Under the pieces are notes generated by a model. It had not been told where the DNA came from and made no database searches. It saw nothing but the letters and a program-made list of their open reading frames with translations. 64,000 nucleotides of DNA. It comes from Aplectana chamaeleonis (lineage: Eukaryota; Nematoda; Chromadorea; Rhabditida; Cosmocercidae). Within the stretch, counting starts at the first letter, position 1; each line of letters opens with the position of its first letter. The stretch covers positions 930,001 through 994,000 of the forward strand of contig JAPDOI010000107.1 of NCBI GenBank assembly GCA_029168955.1, given 5' to 3'. Shown here piece after piece: positions 10,739 to 35,888 of this stretch. A program made the position numbers and the translations under genes.

Positions 10739-10849
10739 TCAGTCCTCATTATCACAATCGTGGAAGCGAAGCGGTTGTTTTTGAAAAATTCAACTAGAAT
10801 CATTCTCAAAACAACCGCTTCGCTTCTACGATTGTGATAATGAGACTGA
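10739..10849. repeat. hairpin-forming inverted repeat
   Basis: The arms CATTATCACAATCGTGGAAG... and, inverted, CATTATCACAATCGTAGAAG... are about 40 bp each and flank an 18- to 20-base loop. The same arm sequence occurs singly near 1,310-1,350, so it is a dispersed element. Confidence 0.65.
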
Positions 10850-11112
10850 CTAGATCATAGAAATTGAGGAAAACGCACCGGAACGGCACGAAATTCTTTA
10901 CTCTCACCCCGCCTCTTCACTCTCACAGGAAGTGTTTGTTGTGACAATGACATCTTTTGCGGACCCGTCCTTTGCAATTCTCGACTCTCTATTGCTCCGC
11001 TCTTTCCTTAGAGCCCTAACTAATCCTGCTTTGCATAAAACATTCTTCCATTTTCGATTAGCCATATTTTTCACTACTGGAAACCATCGTGAACGTATTC
11101 ATACATCCGGAC

Positions 11113-12783
11113 CAGGGGTGAGCGCTTTTCGTTTTTTTCGTTTTTCGCCCTTCGCCCTTTTTGGCAAAACAAACCAATTTCGAAAAAAACCAAAAAGTTT
11201 AAATTTTTTCGGTTTTTTTTTCGGTCTAAAATTTGTAGTTCTGATGCGACTTGCGGTAGATCCTTCGCTGCCCACAGATGACTGCAGCAAGTTCACACTA
11301 GTCTTTAAATTGATTTCAGAATCATTTCGCGCAGAAGCTAATGTATGATCTGCCCCTTGCACAACGGTTTCTTCTGCTACATCACTTTCGATGAAAAAAA
11401 TTAGACTGATTGGGTCAAAATTTTTTGGATTTCCTGCAGCTATCAGACTAAAACGACAACGGCGCATCTTTTGAGCATGATCATAACCATCAGGAGTAAT
11501 CCTCCGAAGAACCAAAAATATAAAATTCGGCAGGCGGAAACATCAGTAATCTAATAACGCTAATCGATTCCGCATAGCTGATAACCTGCATCGGTACTTT
11601 GAAGGCAGCGTTCACGTTAATCAATCTCGATGACTTTACTCCGTGAAATGATAGGCGAGAAGAATTCTATGCTCTCGTTGTCGAAAAAGCTGTTTAAAAG
11701 AGCTAGGAATGGCAAAATAAAAAAAGCGTTCTCAGGTCACCGAAACGACTCATGTTCCCTTTCTGCCCCCTAGACGTGAAGAAATGAACACTTGAGGTTG
11801 TGATAACATGAAGTAGTCAAGTCAAGGAAGTACTGATAAGCCAACTAAACCACTTGATTGCATTGATAGGTATCATCCTTCATAGCGGTTAATTCCTCCA
11901 CGCTCAAAAGTCAACGTAAGCAAATATGAACCTCTTTTAACTCCAAAACACGGTTTTCGCGTTCTCTTCAAGCATGTCTTCTGTATAGGGCCCCAAATCT
12001 TCCGTGAACGGAAGAGACATCAAAAGTGCAATCTATTGTGAACACTGCTTTGAGGTCAAGAAAATTCGTTTTCGTCGAAAATTTTCATGCAAAAGACGTC
12101 GAGAATCGCTCTCTGGAGGCCCATAAATTTCAAGTGGAAATCAACCTAAATTTTTTTGCTCCCTGAATCGATCCATACCACAAAAAAACTGCGAATAAAA
12201 GCGTTGCGGCCATTACCGTCCAATAGCGCCGAGAGACTGAGCAACCGGTCAGTATTGACGATCGCTCACACTGAAATTCAACATGACAGCGCAAGAAATT
12301 CACGCAAGAGTGTGCTATGCGTCAGGAACTATTGATGTTCGTTTCTGTACAAGGTTTGTTCCGTTTTGATCTATGACTTGCCCACGATTTTCAACGTCTA
12401 CGATTTCGGTTTTTTTTTCATGAAGTTAGGGACGACCTTCGAGCCCACAGTTTTGATCAAAGGCGTGAAAAAAACGTGGACATGATTGTTCAGAGAACTA
12501 CCGCGGTTTTGGACAAAAAGTTCGCAATAAGAATTCAATAGGGTGTTCAGCGCTACAATTTTGTCAGGATTCGACACTGCAAGATGGGTAAAATTCCTCA
12601 CATTGAGAAGTTATGTCATTATTCGAAGCACTTCGATTATGTTGCCTTGTTTTTCCAGTCAAAAATAGGCTAATACGAAAATGAGACGTTTAAAAAGACA
12701 AAAAGTGTTTCGGTTTTTTTTTCGGAATTTTTCGAATTCGAAAACTTTTAGTTTTTCAGTTTCGAATTTTTCGCACATGCCTG
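11113..12783. mobile_element. hAT-type DNA transposon, non-autonomous
   Basis: The ends CAGGGGTGAGCG and, inverted, CAGGCATGTGCG are flanked by a perfect 8-bp target duplication ATCCGGAC at 11,105-11,112 and 12,784-12,791. An 8-bp duplication with CAGGG-type ends is the hAT hallmark. Subterminal TTTTTTTCGG/CGAATTTTTCG tracts are on both sides. About 450 bp of the interior is another insertion (11,603-12,049). Short minus-strand open frames (11,099-11,515; 12,398-12,601) show no recognisable hAT transposase motif. Confidence 0.85.
11603..12049. mobile_element. piggyBac-like MITE D inside the hAT element
   Basis: Ends AGGCAGCGTTCACGTTAATC and, inverted, AGCAGTGTTCACAATAGATT. Flanked by TTGA on both sides (11,599-11,602 and 12,050-12,053), a one-base variant of TTAA. 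It must have arrived after the hAT element, giving a datable nest. Confidence 0.65.
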
Positions 12784-12943
12784 ATCCGGACAACTAGTCC
12801 AGGCCAGAGAATAATGTCACTGAAATAAGACCATTTAGTGCGTTTCTCGCCGTTTCTTCGTAATTTTGGTAACACTTGGTGGCCAACGCATTGTTTTGAG
12901 GAGAAAACCCGAGAACGAAAATCATCGTGAACACTGCTTTTAA

Positions 12944-13730
12944 GCCAGGTGCAGACACTTCAACACCATGATAGAGCTGAAAAGGCAGTTCTTCGACAGT
13001 TTCAGGGTGACACTTCTAAACAACTCAATAAGCAGGTCGCTAAATTGACACCTTGAACTAGCCACCAAACGAGGATCACCCGTAGATTACCGACTATTTT
13101 TCTGAATTGTTCGCTCATCCACAATATTTATTATTAAAGATGGGTGCAAACTACAGACGCGATGCGAAACTCAATAAAGTATGACACATATGTACATTCC
13201 TAAGAGAGCAACAAATCTGAAATTCTGACTGTTGTAGTTTCCCTTTTGCATGCTTGATTAAGTAAATACTGCAAAAAACTGATTTTCAGATCTATGGCTC
13301 ATTTAGGCGAAGAATGGGTGTGAACGCATAGGTGAAGTGTATCCTGCAAGAGCACTGACCTCGATAACTCGGTCTCAGAACTTCCGGTTCAAAAAAGTTA
13401 ACAAAATTCATGTCATGTCCGTATTAATGGGTACTGTCAAAATAGACCAGAGTGACCGGCATTAAGACTTCTCAAACAAAATTCGCTTTTCCTTGTCCTT
13501 AATCTTTAAATAGAACAATGTTCCTTCCATCCTTGTACATTTTCGTTTCAGATAATTGGCTTCTCGTGATGTGTCGCCATTTCAAGGTTTTTTGTTGAGC
13601 TGAACAAAAAGCGCAGTCGAGTCATCCTGTTCAGCTCCAACCACAGCCTTTGAAGGCATTTCAATTCAACACTGACACAGCTAAAAACACAGCCTTTCGG
13701 GATGAAAGACAAGGTTCCTACTCAACCAGT
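12944..13730. other. gene-poor stretch
   Basis: No recognised gene, and no element ends that I can pair. Confidence 0.35.
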
Positions 13731-14097
13731 GGCCATATTCATGGAACTACGAGAGCCTGCCGGGAGGGTCTAAGGCCGCCGTCACAGATGGTTAATGAAA
13801 GGAGTCCCACCCGGTCGATACGCACCGAAGTAGTGACAGACGGGTGCAGAAAAATCAACCCACGGAGTCCAACTGCGACCGTCTGCTGCCGACCGCAATC
13901 CACCCAGTCGATACTGGCGTTTCACGCACGCACAGGGCCAGCTCCATTGCACCAAGGTCGGTTTTTCGGCCCGGACTCAGTCGGAATCAGCATATTTTTT
14001 CGATCGAGTCTGACGGGGCCTAATGTCCATCCGCTGCACACAGCGGCCGGTTTTTAAACCTTCCCGGGAAGGCTTCCGTAGTTTTATGAATGCGGCC
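13731..14097. mobile_element. MITE with GGCC..ATTCAT ends
   Basis: The left end GGCCATATTCATGGAACTAC and the right end, inverted, GGCCGCATTCATAAAACTAC continue into CCTGCCGGGAGGG / CCTTCCCGGGAAGG. A GC-rich open frame (13,650-14,057) spans it without recognisable domains. Probably the same broad family as the GGGGCC elements. Confidence 0.55.
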
Positions 14098-16350
14098 CCA
14101 GATCACCAGAATAATAGACCTTTATAAGCGCACAAATCGAATTTTGTTTGCCACCATTCGATTCGCTCTCGACGTTAAAACCCTCACCAAGAACGATCGA
14201 GTGGTTGCGAACGAAATTTGATTTGTTCGCTCTGAACGGTAAAGTCCGGCGTCAAATGCTTTTTTTTCAAAGTTAATGGCAGTATTACACAGTGCGGTTG
14301 GTTGAATCAAGTAACACAATGTATTCACACTTTCAATTTACTTTTCAAGTTGAGCAGATTTTTAAGATAGCGTCTGAATATGGAAGAAGAAAAACTATGG
14401 CACTAGACACCGGAATCCGGCACTGCTTTTCGGATGAATGGATCAATCCATCACCGGTATTCTACAGTTCAATATTTCCGAAAGAAATTCAAAAGTGAGA
14501 CCACTATCCCATTCGGCGATACACAAATAAATTCCGAAAATTTCAAACGGATCCAACAAATTTGAAAAAGAAACATCCGAATAATACAGTGCGTTCTGTA
14601 ACCCCATGAACACGCTCAAAAAACACAAGTTTCTGTTTCCTCAGCCCTACTCCAAAAATTTTTAAAATATTTTCTGTGATTTCGGATAGTTTCGAAATTA
14701 TACGAACACTTACGAAAGAATCTCTTTCATCAAAAACAAAGAAATCACCATTGAAGTTCAAGGGTGCGTTGGTTTTCCACGATGCCGAGAGAAAAATTCG
14801 ACACTTATATTTCATGTAACACGAAACTTATATTTCATGTAACATACACTTATATTTCATGTAACTTAATTAGAGCTGCAAGTTGAAGCTGGATGCTTCA
14901 AGAGTTCGAGCTGCAAGTTCCAGGCTATTGCTTCAGGTACGAATCAGCAAGCTTTAAGCTCTCTTGGACATCCCAGGAGCTTACAGCTCGCTGCTTCATG
15001 AATGAAGCTTGGATCCCACAGAATCATACAAGAAGCAGTGACCTTCACCTTTCTTCAAAATTACTGCATGTCGCTCCCTCTAATCCTCCCCAAGATAAGC
15101 ACGAACCATGAGGAGCAAGAGATCAACGACTCAGCCAGAGCGAGTGATCACCCTCTCGAATGCCAATCCAATGGACATTCGGTCACCGCTAAGGTAAGAG
15201 GCGGCCCGTATGCTGTGCAGGTTTGCAGAAGGTGTTCAGCATGGGCCCTCAATTGCTGAGGGTTTTTGAATTATGTTACGCTTATGCTACATACAATTTA
15301 CTTGAGTAGAGATAATTCACATGTAACTTACATTGACGGAGATGTATTACAAGTATATTGTAATCGTCTCTTATGTTACAAATATTATGTTTTCACCGTC
15401 AAAAACATATTATCCTCTGTTTCCGAGTGTGATTTATTTCCTTTCGTCGCGAGCGTCTGCGTGCGTACGCTGAGTCTCCTTCTCCCCACCATTTCTCGCT
15501 GTCTCTACCCTCGCTTCGCACAAGCGCGCGAGGGGACATAGTAAATCTGGCTCGGAACCAGAGGATACGTGTGACGTTTGTCCTACGAGCGAGAGACCGA
15601 TATATTACATGTAACATACATCGGTAGAGATAATTTGCAAGTAATATACATTGGCCAATTTATATTACATGTCTATTAAATCAGGCCTTTTATATCACAT
15701 GTGATATGTTTTCATTTTCCTGAGTGAAATAACGGGCTTTTTGAGGATCCATAACTCCTTTCATAAGGGGTCTTCAATGATTTCAAAGATACCACTGTGA
15801 TTGTGACCGTCTCCAATCAGCATGAGAACTGAAAAACTATTTCCTGGGTGTACTGTGCCGAGAAATGCACAATCCTAGCTCACGAACGAAATCTAAGATT
15901 TCCTCATAATTGTGAGCTAGGCCCACCCCATATAACACCTGCCAAGTGCGAGCTGTTGATTCCTCTGAATAAGCAAGATATAGGAGGAAGCCACCCTGGG
16001 GAGCTCACATTAGGAAGCCGCTTTGGCACGCCTCTTTTGCGATCTTTAGAGCTCAACAGTGGCGAGATGAGCGATGCATTCCATTCAATAGCCCAGTTCT
16101 TCCCTTCATTCTCAGCTTCCCCCTTTATTCAAGTTGGCTCGCATACGTCGGTTGCAAATGACGAAAGTTACAAGACTCGGACAACTCGTCCACCATGCTT
16201 CAGCAGCTCAATTTTTGAGGGGCCATAACTCCGTTACCAGGGGACCTTTTACGATTCCAGAGGCATCACTGGAATCAGTGTGGGACCGTTTTCAATATAG
16301 GGAGAAAATCAGAGAAACTATTATGAGGTTGGATTGTGCCTTTAATGCAC
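14098..16350. other. gene-poor stretch with short repeats
   Basis: Holds the triple repeat at 14,799-14,865, several ATTACATGTAACATACAT words (15,310-15,700) and a run of GAAGCT/GAGCTGCAAG words (14,872-15,010). Two divergent direct copies of CCATAACTC..TTTCATAAGGGG occur near 15,750 and 16,225. No gene recognised. Confidence 0.4.
14799..14865. repeat. three tandem copies of a 22- to 23-bp unit
   Basis: ACTTATATTTCATGTAAC occurs three times in a row with 3-5 variable bases between. Confidence 0.85.
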
Positions 16351-16664
16351 GTGGGTAGATCAGAAATTGCAACCCATGCAATTTTTGGATTTGAGAAATG
16401 AGAAAATTTTCAGCCCAAACTTTGTCCAGGAGGATTATTTAGGGCGCTCAACACGATTAAAAAAAATCCATTTTCAGTTTTCCATGTGATAACTATAAGT
16501 TAGAGTAGGAAAAGTATAATTGGTCTACAGTAATCTTCCGAAAACTGAAAATAAACATTATAATCGTGTTGAGCACCCCAGATTACCCCCTGGACAAATT
16601 TTGGGCTTGATGTGTTCGAACTTCCAAAACCCAAGAAAAGTATTTGTCATTTTTGATCTACCCA
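16351..16664. mobile_element. fold-back MITE (GGGTAGATCA ends)
   Basis: Inverted arms run from GGGTAGATCAGAAAT (left) to ATTTTTGATCTACCC (right), with inner words GGGCGCTCAACACGATT and AATCGTGTTGAGCACCCC also inverted. The GGCGCTnAnCACGA word links it to a dispersed family at 33.7-34.2, 36.8 and 39.95 kb. Confidence 0.6.
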
Positions 16665-17449
16665 TCAAAAATGCCAAAGATCAAAGCAAACAACGGAAAA
16701 ATTGACCTCAACAAATATACGATGATCAAATGATGAAATTATTCCCCACGAAGCATGGATTGAAAAAAAAATTCACCCCAATTGAATATTGCTTTCTTCT
16801 CAAAGTCGATTTTCCCGTTGTTTGTTTCGATCGTTTGCCGTTGAGGGGAGTGAGTAGAGAATGCGCTTTACACAGCAGTTCTGGACCGTGTACGGCTATT
16901 TGGGGCTTTTTTAGCCGTTCTTTTCCACATTGCTGCAGTCATGAGCCCCATACCTTTCGATTGCTGGTGAAAACTCGAAGACGGTTTCCATCTTAGAAAC
17001 TGCCTTTATCCCCCCCCCCCAGAACATTCAACAGATCATTTTTTCAAACTCCAGTTTGCGTTGGGATCAGTCTTTAGTCAGAAATGTCAATTTTGAGGGT
17101 GTTCTTATGAATATGAGACACGCAGAACTCCAGAAGTAATATTTCAGTGTCTCATGTCATAGATTGAAGTTGCTGCAGTTTCCGAACAGGAAGGGCCCTC
17201 AACTTGCTCGGCGCTGCAGATACGCCACGCTGCTAATTCGTCTGCCCTGTGTCAAAACTACGCATCTCCACGACTTTGTTTTGCAACACTAGGTGACGCG
17301 CTGATCAACTTATGTCGTGCACAACACTACAAGAAGCTATCAGGCACTGTGAACTGAAATGGATCCATTCCGCCAGCAGGGAGACGCTATGACCATACCG
17401 TGTCTACAATCAAGATGTGACGACTCCCCCCTTATTCTACACAGTCAAG
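16665..17449. other. gene-poor stretch
   Basis: Nothing recognised apart from a C10 run near 17,013. Confidence 0.35.
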
Positions 17450-18391
17450 TCTCTATTTCTTCTTCTCCTTTGCAACCACGGAAGAGCTTCGCTACATTTA
17501 GAGGACTTGAGCGACCAGCGCTGGATCGGTCCACAAGTCCACCGTATAGAGCGTTATTGACTGCTCATCGGCAGTTAAATGGGTATGCGCTGTCGCGGAA
17601 GTGGCTTCCACGATCCGGACATGCGTCAGGCTTGCAGGTGTCGATCCCATGCAAGTAGGACATGAGCATAGGAGAATGTCTCCATCGCAGCAAGGCGAGG
17701 GTACACCTTGCACGCCTACCGAGCTCGGACTCTGTATCCCTTATTTTGAGCGACAGAGCTCCAAGAATGGGGTTGACAGCCGGGGCCTGATTCATAAACA
17801 CAATCAAGAGCACTTCTTGACAGTGGGTATAACAAACCATGGTCTTGCTCTACTCTTTACCCACAACCGCGATTCAAATGGATTGGCTTGCGGTTGTTCT
17901 GCGCGTACAGTCGCGTAAAATGTGTACAACCTCACCACACCGCACCCATTGGGGGCCTTTACCGGCATTGATTAGATTGACTAGCCAACATAATGTGAAG
18001 TGCAGTACCGCACTGGAGCGCGATATTTTCTGTGCGAGTAACGCGACACCCGAGTCTCCCCGAGTATATATCGCACTTAACTCTGTACCCCCAGTTTTGA
18101 GGGCATGGGTTATGACGAATGGCAGGTTGATAGTAACATTCTACTCCTTACACCCTTATGTCGCGGTATACTCGTTCATGAATCCGGCCCCTACTTTTGC
18201 GACATTTCTTATTAACTGGATAAACTCCGCGCGCATGAGACGGAACCGTTGCTGATCTAAGTCGACCCTTGTCTGCACATTTATTTTATCCGGAGCATCG
18301 ACAAACCGCTTTCTGATTTATTTCTCTGTAACGGGATTTACTAGTCTCCTCGTCGGATGATAAGGCTGCTTAATAATATTAATTTAGGGCT
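17450..18391 (-). pseudogene. LINE ORF2 C-terminal fragment, interrupted
   Basis: On the minus strand, about 17,700 to 17,490 reads RHSPMLMSYLHGIDTC..DACP and onward through DLWTDPALVAQVL. This parallels the better-preserved copy at 24,590-25,130, which carries a C-x2-C-x-H-x-C zinc knuckle. Here CPDCG-like residues are degraded (DRG in place of xCG). The fragment resumes at 18,192-18,391 after a 410-bp inserted element. It has stops and frameshifts and is dead. I see no reverse-transcriptase core. Confidence 0.55.
17782..18191. mobile_element. GGGGCC-family element inserted in LINE debris
   Basis: Begins GGGGCCTGATTCATAAACAC and ends TTCATGAATCCGGCCCC. The paralogous LINE fragment at about 24,898-24,910 continues from GGTTGACAGCC straight on, with no insert. 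This empty site supports the borders of the 410-bp element. Confidence 0.65.
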
Positions 18392-18679
18392 GCTTCGCAT
18401 GAAGTTGAAAACGCTCCATTTCTGGCGAGATGCGTGCCTCGTCATATAGGTGCTCAATTGGGGAGATTTTAATGCAGCCAGTGGGGTTCGACATAAATGA
18501 AGAATCGTGGTAGGGCCCTCATAATAGTTAGGAACTATGTCCTTCAAGCTGCCCTCTCCACAACTGCGCAGCGAAACGACGCCGGTGTTCACGCTGGTAG
18601 CTACGTCTCCAAGTCACTAAGATTGCCTCTCTGCTGAAACCAGAGAATGTTCCTTCCAAAGCGATCAGGTCATTAAAGG
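18192..18679. other. LINE tail and flank
   Basis: The first 200 bases are the upstream part of the LINE fragment. The rest shows nothing recognisable. Confidence 0.35.
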
Positions 18680-19072
18680 CTCAGTCCAACCTGAGAGGTA
18701 AAATTTGATATTAGAGTCCTCCCACCGTGTATAGCAACCCTGCTAAGCGCGAAACCATAAATCGAGAAAACAAGTGAGGAACTACAGGGAAAAAGTTGGT
18801 CCCGCCCCCGAATAGGGAACTGAAATCTTTGCAAACGAAAAATTGGGTTGTGTGGCGGTGCTAAAAGGTCAAATTTACAACACTAGGGCTCTTAGTTTTC
18901 TTTCCAGGGCGGTGTGCGCGGTTAGGCTTTTGAGGTATTGCGGGCGTGGCCCATTTTTTCCCTGTAGTTTCTCACTTATTTGAGCGAATTGAGATCTCGC
19001 GCTTGGCAGGATTGATATTCACGGTGGACAAACTATAATATCAAATTTTACCCCAGGGGTTGGATTGTGCAT
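18680..19072. mobile_element. fold-back MITE (GGTAAAATTTGATATTA ends)
   Basis: The left arm has CAGTCCAACC and GGTAAAATTTGATATTAGAG; the right arm, inverted, has CAATCCAACC and GGTAAAATTTGATATTATAG. Arms are about 130 bp, extending inward to the GGAACTACAGGGAAAAA / AGAAACTACAGGGAAAAA words. Confidence 0.65.
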
Positions 19073-19424
19073 TTAGGCTTTGCTTTGACTTTGTTTTAAC
19101 ACCGAATATCGCCTGAACCTATTTACTCGGTAGACTGCCTATGACATCACTTACATTGCGCTTGACATCACTTACATTGCGCTTGAATCAAGAAAACGTA
19201 CTTGAATCAACAACTCGAGATTCGGAGGATCCGAGCGAAAATCGGTGAGAAAACTCCCTTTAACCAAGAACAAAAAAAAACAGTATACTCCTTATTCCTA
19301 TAAATTTTCTTACGACTACTTAATTTTGAATTACAACTAATTTACTGAGAGAAATAGATGACAGGTGGAAATTGTTTTCGCAACAACTTGAAAAAATTTT
19401 CATCAGAAGGTAATTGGGAAGGTA

Positions 19425-19668
19425 CCTCCGTACTGCCGTTCAGTCCGCAAAGTGCACGCTGGTTGCGAAAGCGTGATGCGGCGCGGTTGCGAGCATCCTC
19501 AGACAGGGATGTGGGATCACCCGGGCGGTGGGATCACCTGGGCACCAAAGGCGAAAACCGCCCGGGTGATCCCACATCCCTGTCTGAGGATGCTCGCAAC
19601 CGCGCCGCATCACGCTTTCGCAACCAGCGTGCACTTTGCGGACTGAACGGCAGTACGGAGGTGAACTG
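19425..19668. mobile_element. perfect 105-bp-arm palindromic MITE
   Basis: Bases 19,425-19,529 and 19,557-19,661 are exact reverse complements as far as I can read, with a 27-base spacer. The right end continues TGAACTG followed by TA, matching the TA-flanked MITE at 4,129-4,289. The left terminal CAGTTCA has been lost. Arm identity suggests a recent insertion or gene conversion. Confidence 0.85.
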
Positions 19669-19679
19669 TATGCTCTGAG

Positions 19680-19830
19680 ACATTTCCTGTGAGCTCTCCA
19701 TGTCGATTATCACAACAAGAAACGTTCGCTTGTTCGTCGGAACATTCTTATCACCGGTTATATTTTCCCAGGGTCCACCGCTCCTCTGCTGATGATAATC
19801 GGAATCGAAAGCTCACTGGAGACCCCCCTG
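19680..19830. repeat. fragment of the 4.3-kb TIR element interior
   Basis: Resembles 3,045-3,160 and 42,130-42,250. Shared words include ACGTTCGCTT, TATCACCAGTTATA versus TATCACCGGTTATA, and CCACCGCTCC..CTGATGATGA. Third occurrence of this segment in the window. Confidence 0.55.
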
Positions 19831-20160
19831 AATTTGGATAGTGTTTCGCGTTGAAGAGAAGACTACTCACCAGATATCGTGTGACCTAGAAGACTGCTGG
19901 CTAGGATTACGTAAGTGGAAGTTTCATTGCGAATACAATGGGTTTTTAGCAAGGTCGCTCCGTTGGGGATATTCTCAAGTGGGTTCGTATAAAAACGAAA
20001 GATACTCGACCCTAAAGTAAACAAAGGGTCCGCAACTACATCGTACGAAATTCACAATAATCTTTTTTCTTGAAACACTTTCAGCAACAGGAAAAGCGCA
20101 AGCCTAATATGTATGTGTAACTGCTGAAGATCTCAGTAGCACTACCCTTGGTTAAGAGTG

Positions 20161-20293
20161 AGGGCCTAGCTACACATCGGCGTTTCGCCTCCGCTGGTTT
20201 TTGCGCGACGTCTGCAATCGGTGAGATTTTGAAATTGACCATTTGCAGACATGCCTCAGAATCCAGCGGCAGCAGAGCGCCGGTGTATAACTA
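20161..20293. mobile_element. 135-bp hairpin MITE (AGGGCC..CGGCG ends)
   Basis: The left side reads AGGGCCTAGCTACACATCGGCG; the right side, inverted, reads AGGGCCCTAGTTATACACCGGCG. Inner words CGCTGG and GTCTGCAA are also inverted. It lies about 480 bp downstream of the FGD-like gene stop. Confidence 0.6.
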
Positions 20294-20768
20294 GGGCCCT
20301 GAGTTAGTGCCCAACGTGCGGAGGGAATGCGGAGTCAGTTGACCCCAGCTGCCCAGGTGTTTCGTCGTAAACGAAGGTGCGAGAAGCGTATGCTCTGTAA
20401 GAAATCAGTATTACCGTCAATCGCGAGCGTGCGTGTGCGCCGGTGCTGCGCCCTCCCCCTAGCCTACGTTTTCTCGCACTATCTAACCTCCGCACCCGCA
20501 CGCAAAACAACTACGGGAATTTTGTTCTTTTACTACCTGAAAATTATCAAGCAGCTCTCACTACAGCTCAATTGACTAACCAACTAACTACCCAAGCCAA
20601 TTTACCGAAACCGTTGGCGAATTTCAAAAGAGTATGAACAGCGGATGAAAAGGAAAATACCAATCGTCGCGTATACCAACGGCCACAAACTCATTACTTC
20701 AACCCCTCCCATTTCCTCTACTTCTACGCATTTTCATAGTTATACTGGAGCGACAGATGAGAGATAAC

Positions 20769-35121
<14,353 letters not shown>

Positions 35122-35124
35122 CAA

Positions 35125-35131
35125 CTGAAAA
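35125..35131 (-). promoter_or_regulatory. splice acceptor directly before the first exon (possible SL trans-splice site)
   Basis: The minus strand reads CTGTTTTCAG three bases before the first ATG at 35,121. In nematodes an acceptor this close to the ATG with no upstream coding exon is often the site where a spliced leader is added. An unseen upstream exon would give the same picture. Confidence 0.4.
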
Positions 35132-35384
35132 CAGCGTTTACAAAGGCAGCATTAGTGACCGCAACTGATCTTGGTTGTTTTTTTTTGCGTCAGAAACACT
35201 ACGGTTTTAGATGCTCGAATAAACGATAAGCGCAGCAAAACCGCGTGAAAACGCATTAGAACGCCCTACTGAAAACAAAAAAAAAACGTCAAACTGAGTT
35301 GCCCGACAAGCTTGAGCATTATTCTCAAAAATGTTGCTCAACAGATCAATCGAAAGGATATTTCTGGGAACCAGGTTCCTACTG

Positions 35385-35560
35385 TTCATATCGGTATGAA
35401 ATTCTGGTCCGCAGCTGCGTACAGCTGCTGTCGCGACACGCAGTGCAAGCCAAATTGTACTGTGTCCACGGATAATCGCGCTGGGACCACGAGGTCCCGA
35501 CACGATTACCCACGATTTTGGTCATCTGTGAGCCGGAATTTCGTTCTGATAAGAAAAGTA
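35385..35560. repeat. imperfect inverted repeat related to 23,309
   Basis: GGTATGAAATTCTGGTCC near 35,390 and its rough inverse CGGAATTTCGTTCTGATA near 35,535 flank CGCTGGGACCACGAGGTCCCG. Shared with 23,309-23,410. No coding content. Confidence 0.45.
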
Positions 35561-35888
35561 CGACCTACATAATTTCACTGACTCACTGTTAGTCTAACAC
35601 TAGTGGCAGAAATCAGACCCTGCTCGAAAATGACGGAGGTAAGCTTATCAAAAATGTGTCTTTATCATCCAGAGACTATTTGCTGCTACATTGGAGACTG
35701 TCGTGCGATAAAGCATAAATGTTCGTTGACCCATGAAGTCTGTAGAGGAGATTCTCGTGGACCCCAAAAACGCTTGTTCCGTACTGAAGCAGAAGATTGA
35801 AAAAAAAAACGCACGCTCATTCTACCGACCTCAGTGTCATATATGCTTTAACACGCTCGGTGCATTTTACGGATGAGTGCGGTATGTA

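Larger units (their letters stand above)
10634..12939. mobile_element. piggyBac-like element C, split by a hAT element
   Basis: The left end AGGTAGTGTTCACGATAATC is preceded by TTAG; the right end, inverted, reads AAGCAGTGTTCACGATGATT and is followed by TTAA (12,940-12,943). A hAT element (11,113-12,783) sits inside and explains most of the length. No piggyBac transposase was recognised. Confidence 0.55.

Noticed and set aside
11099..11515. 138-codon minus-strand frame in the hAT element as a transposase
   Set aside because: No hAT dimerisation or DDE motif could be seen; part of it translates the TTTTTTCGG-rich subterminal tract.
13650..14057. 135-codon plus-strand open frame
   Set aside because: It overlaps the ends and body of a MITE and has no recognisable motif.
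19358..19678. GC-rich open frames across the 19.4-kb palindrome
   Set aside because: They mirror each other because of the perfect inverted repeat. No domain.
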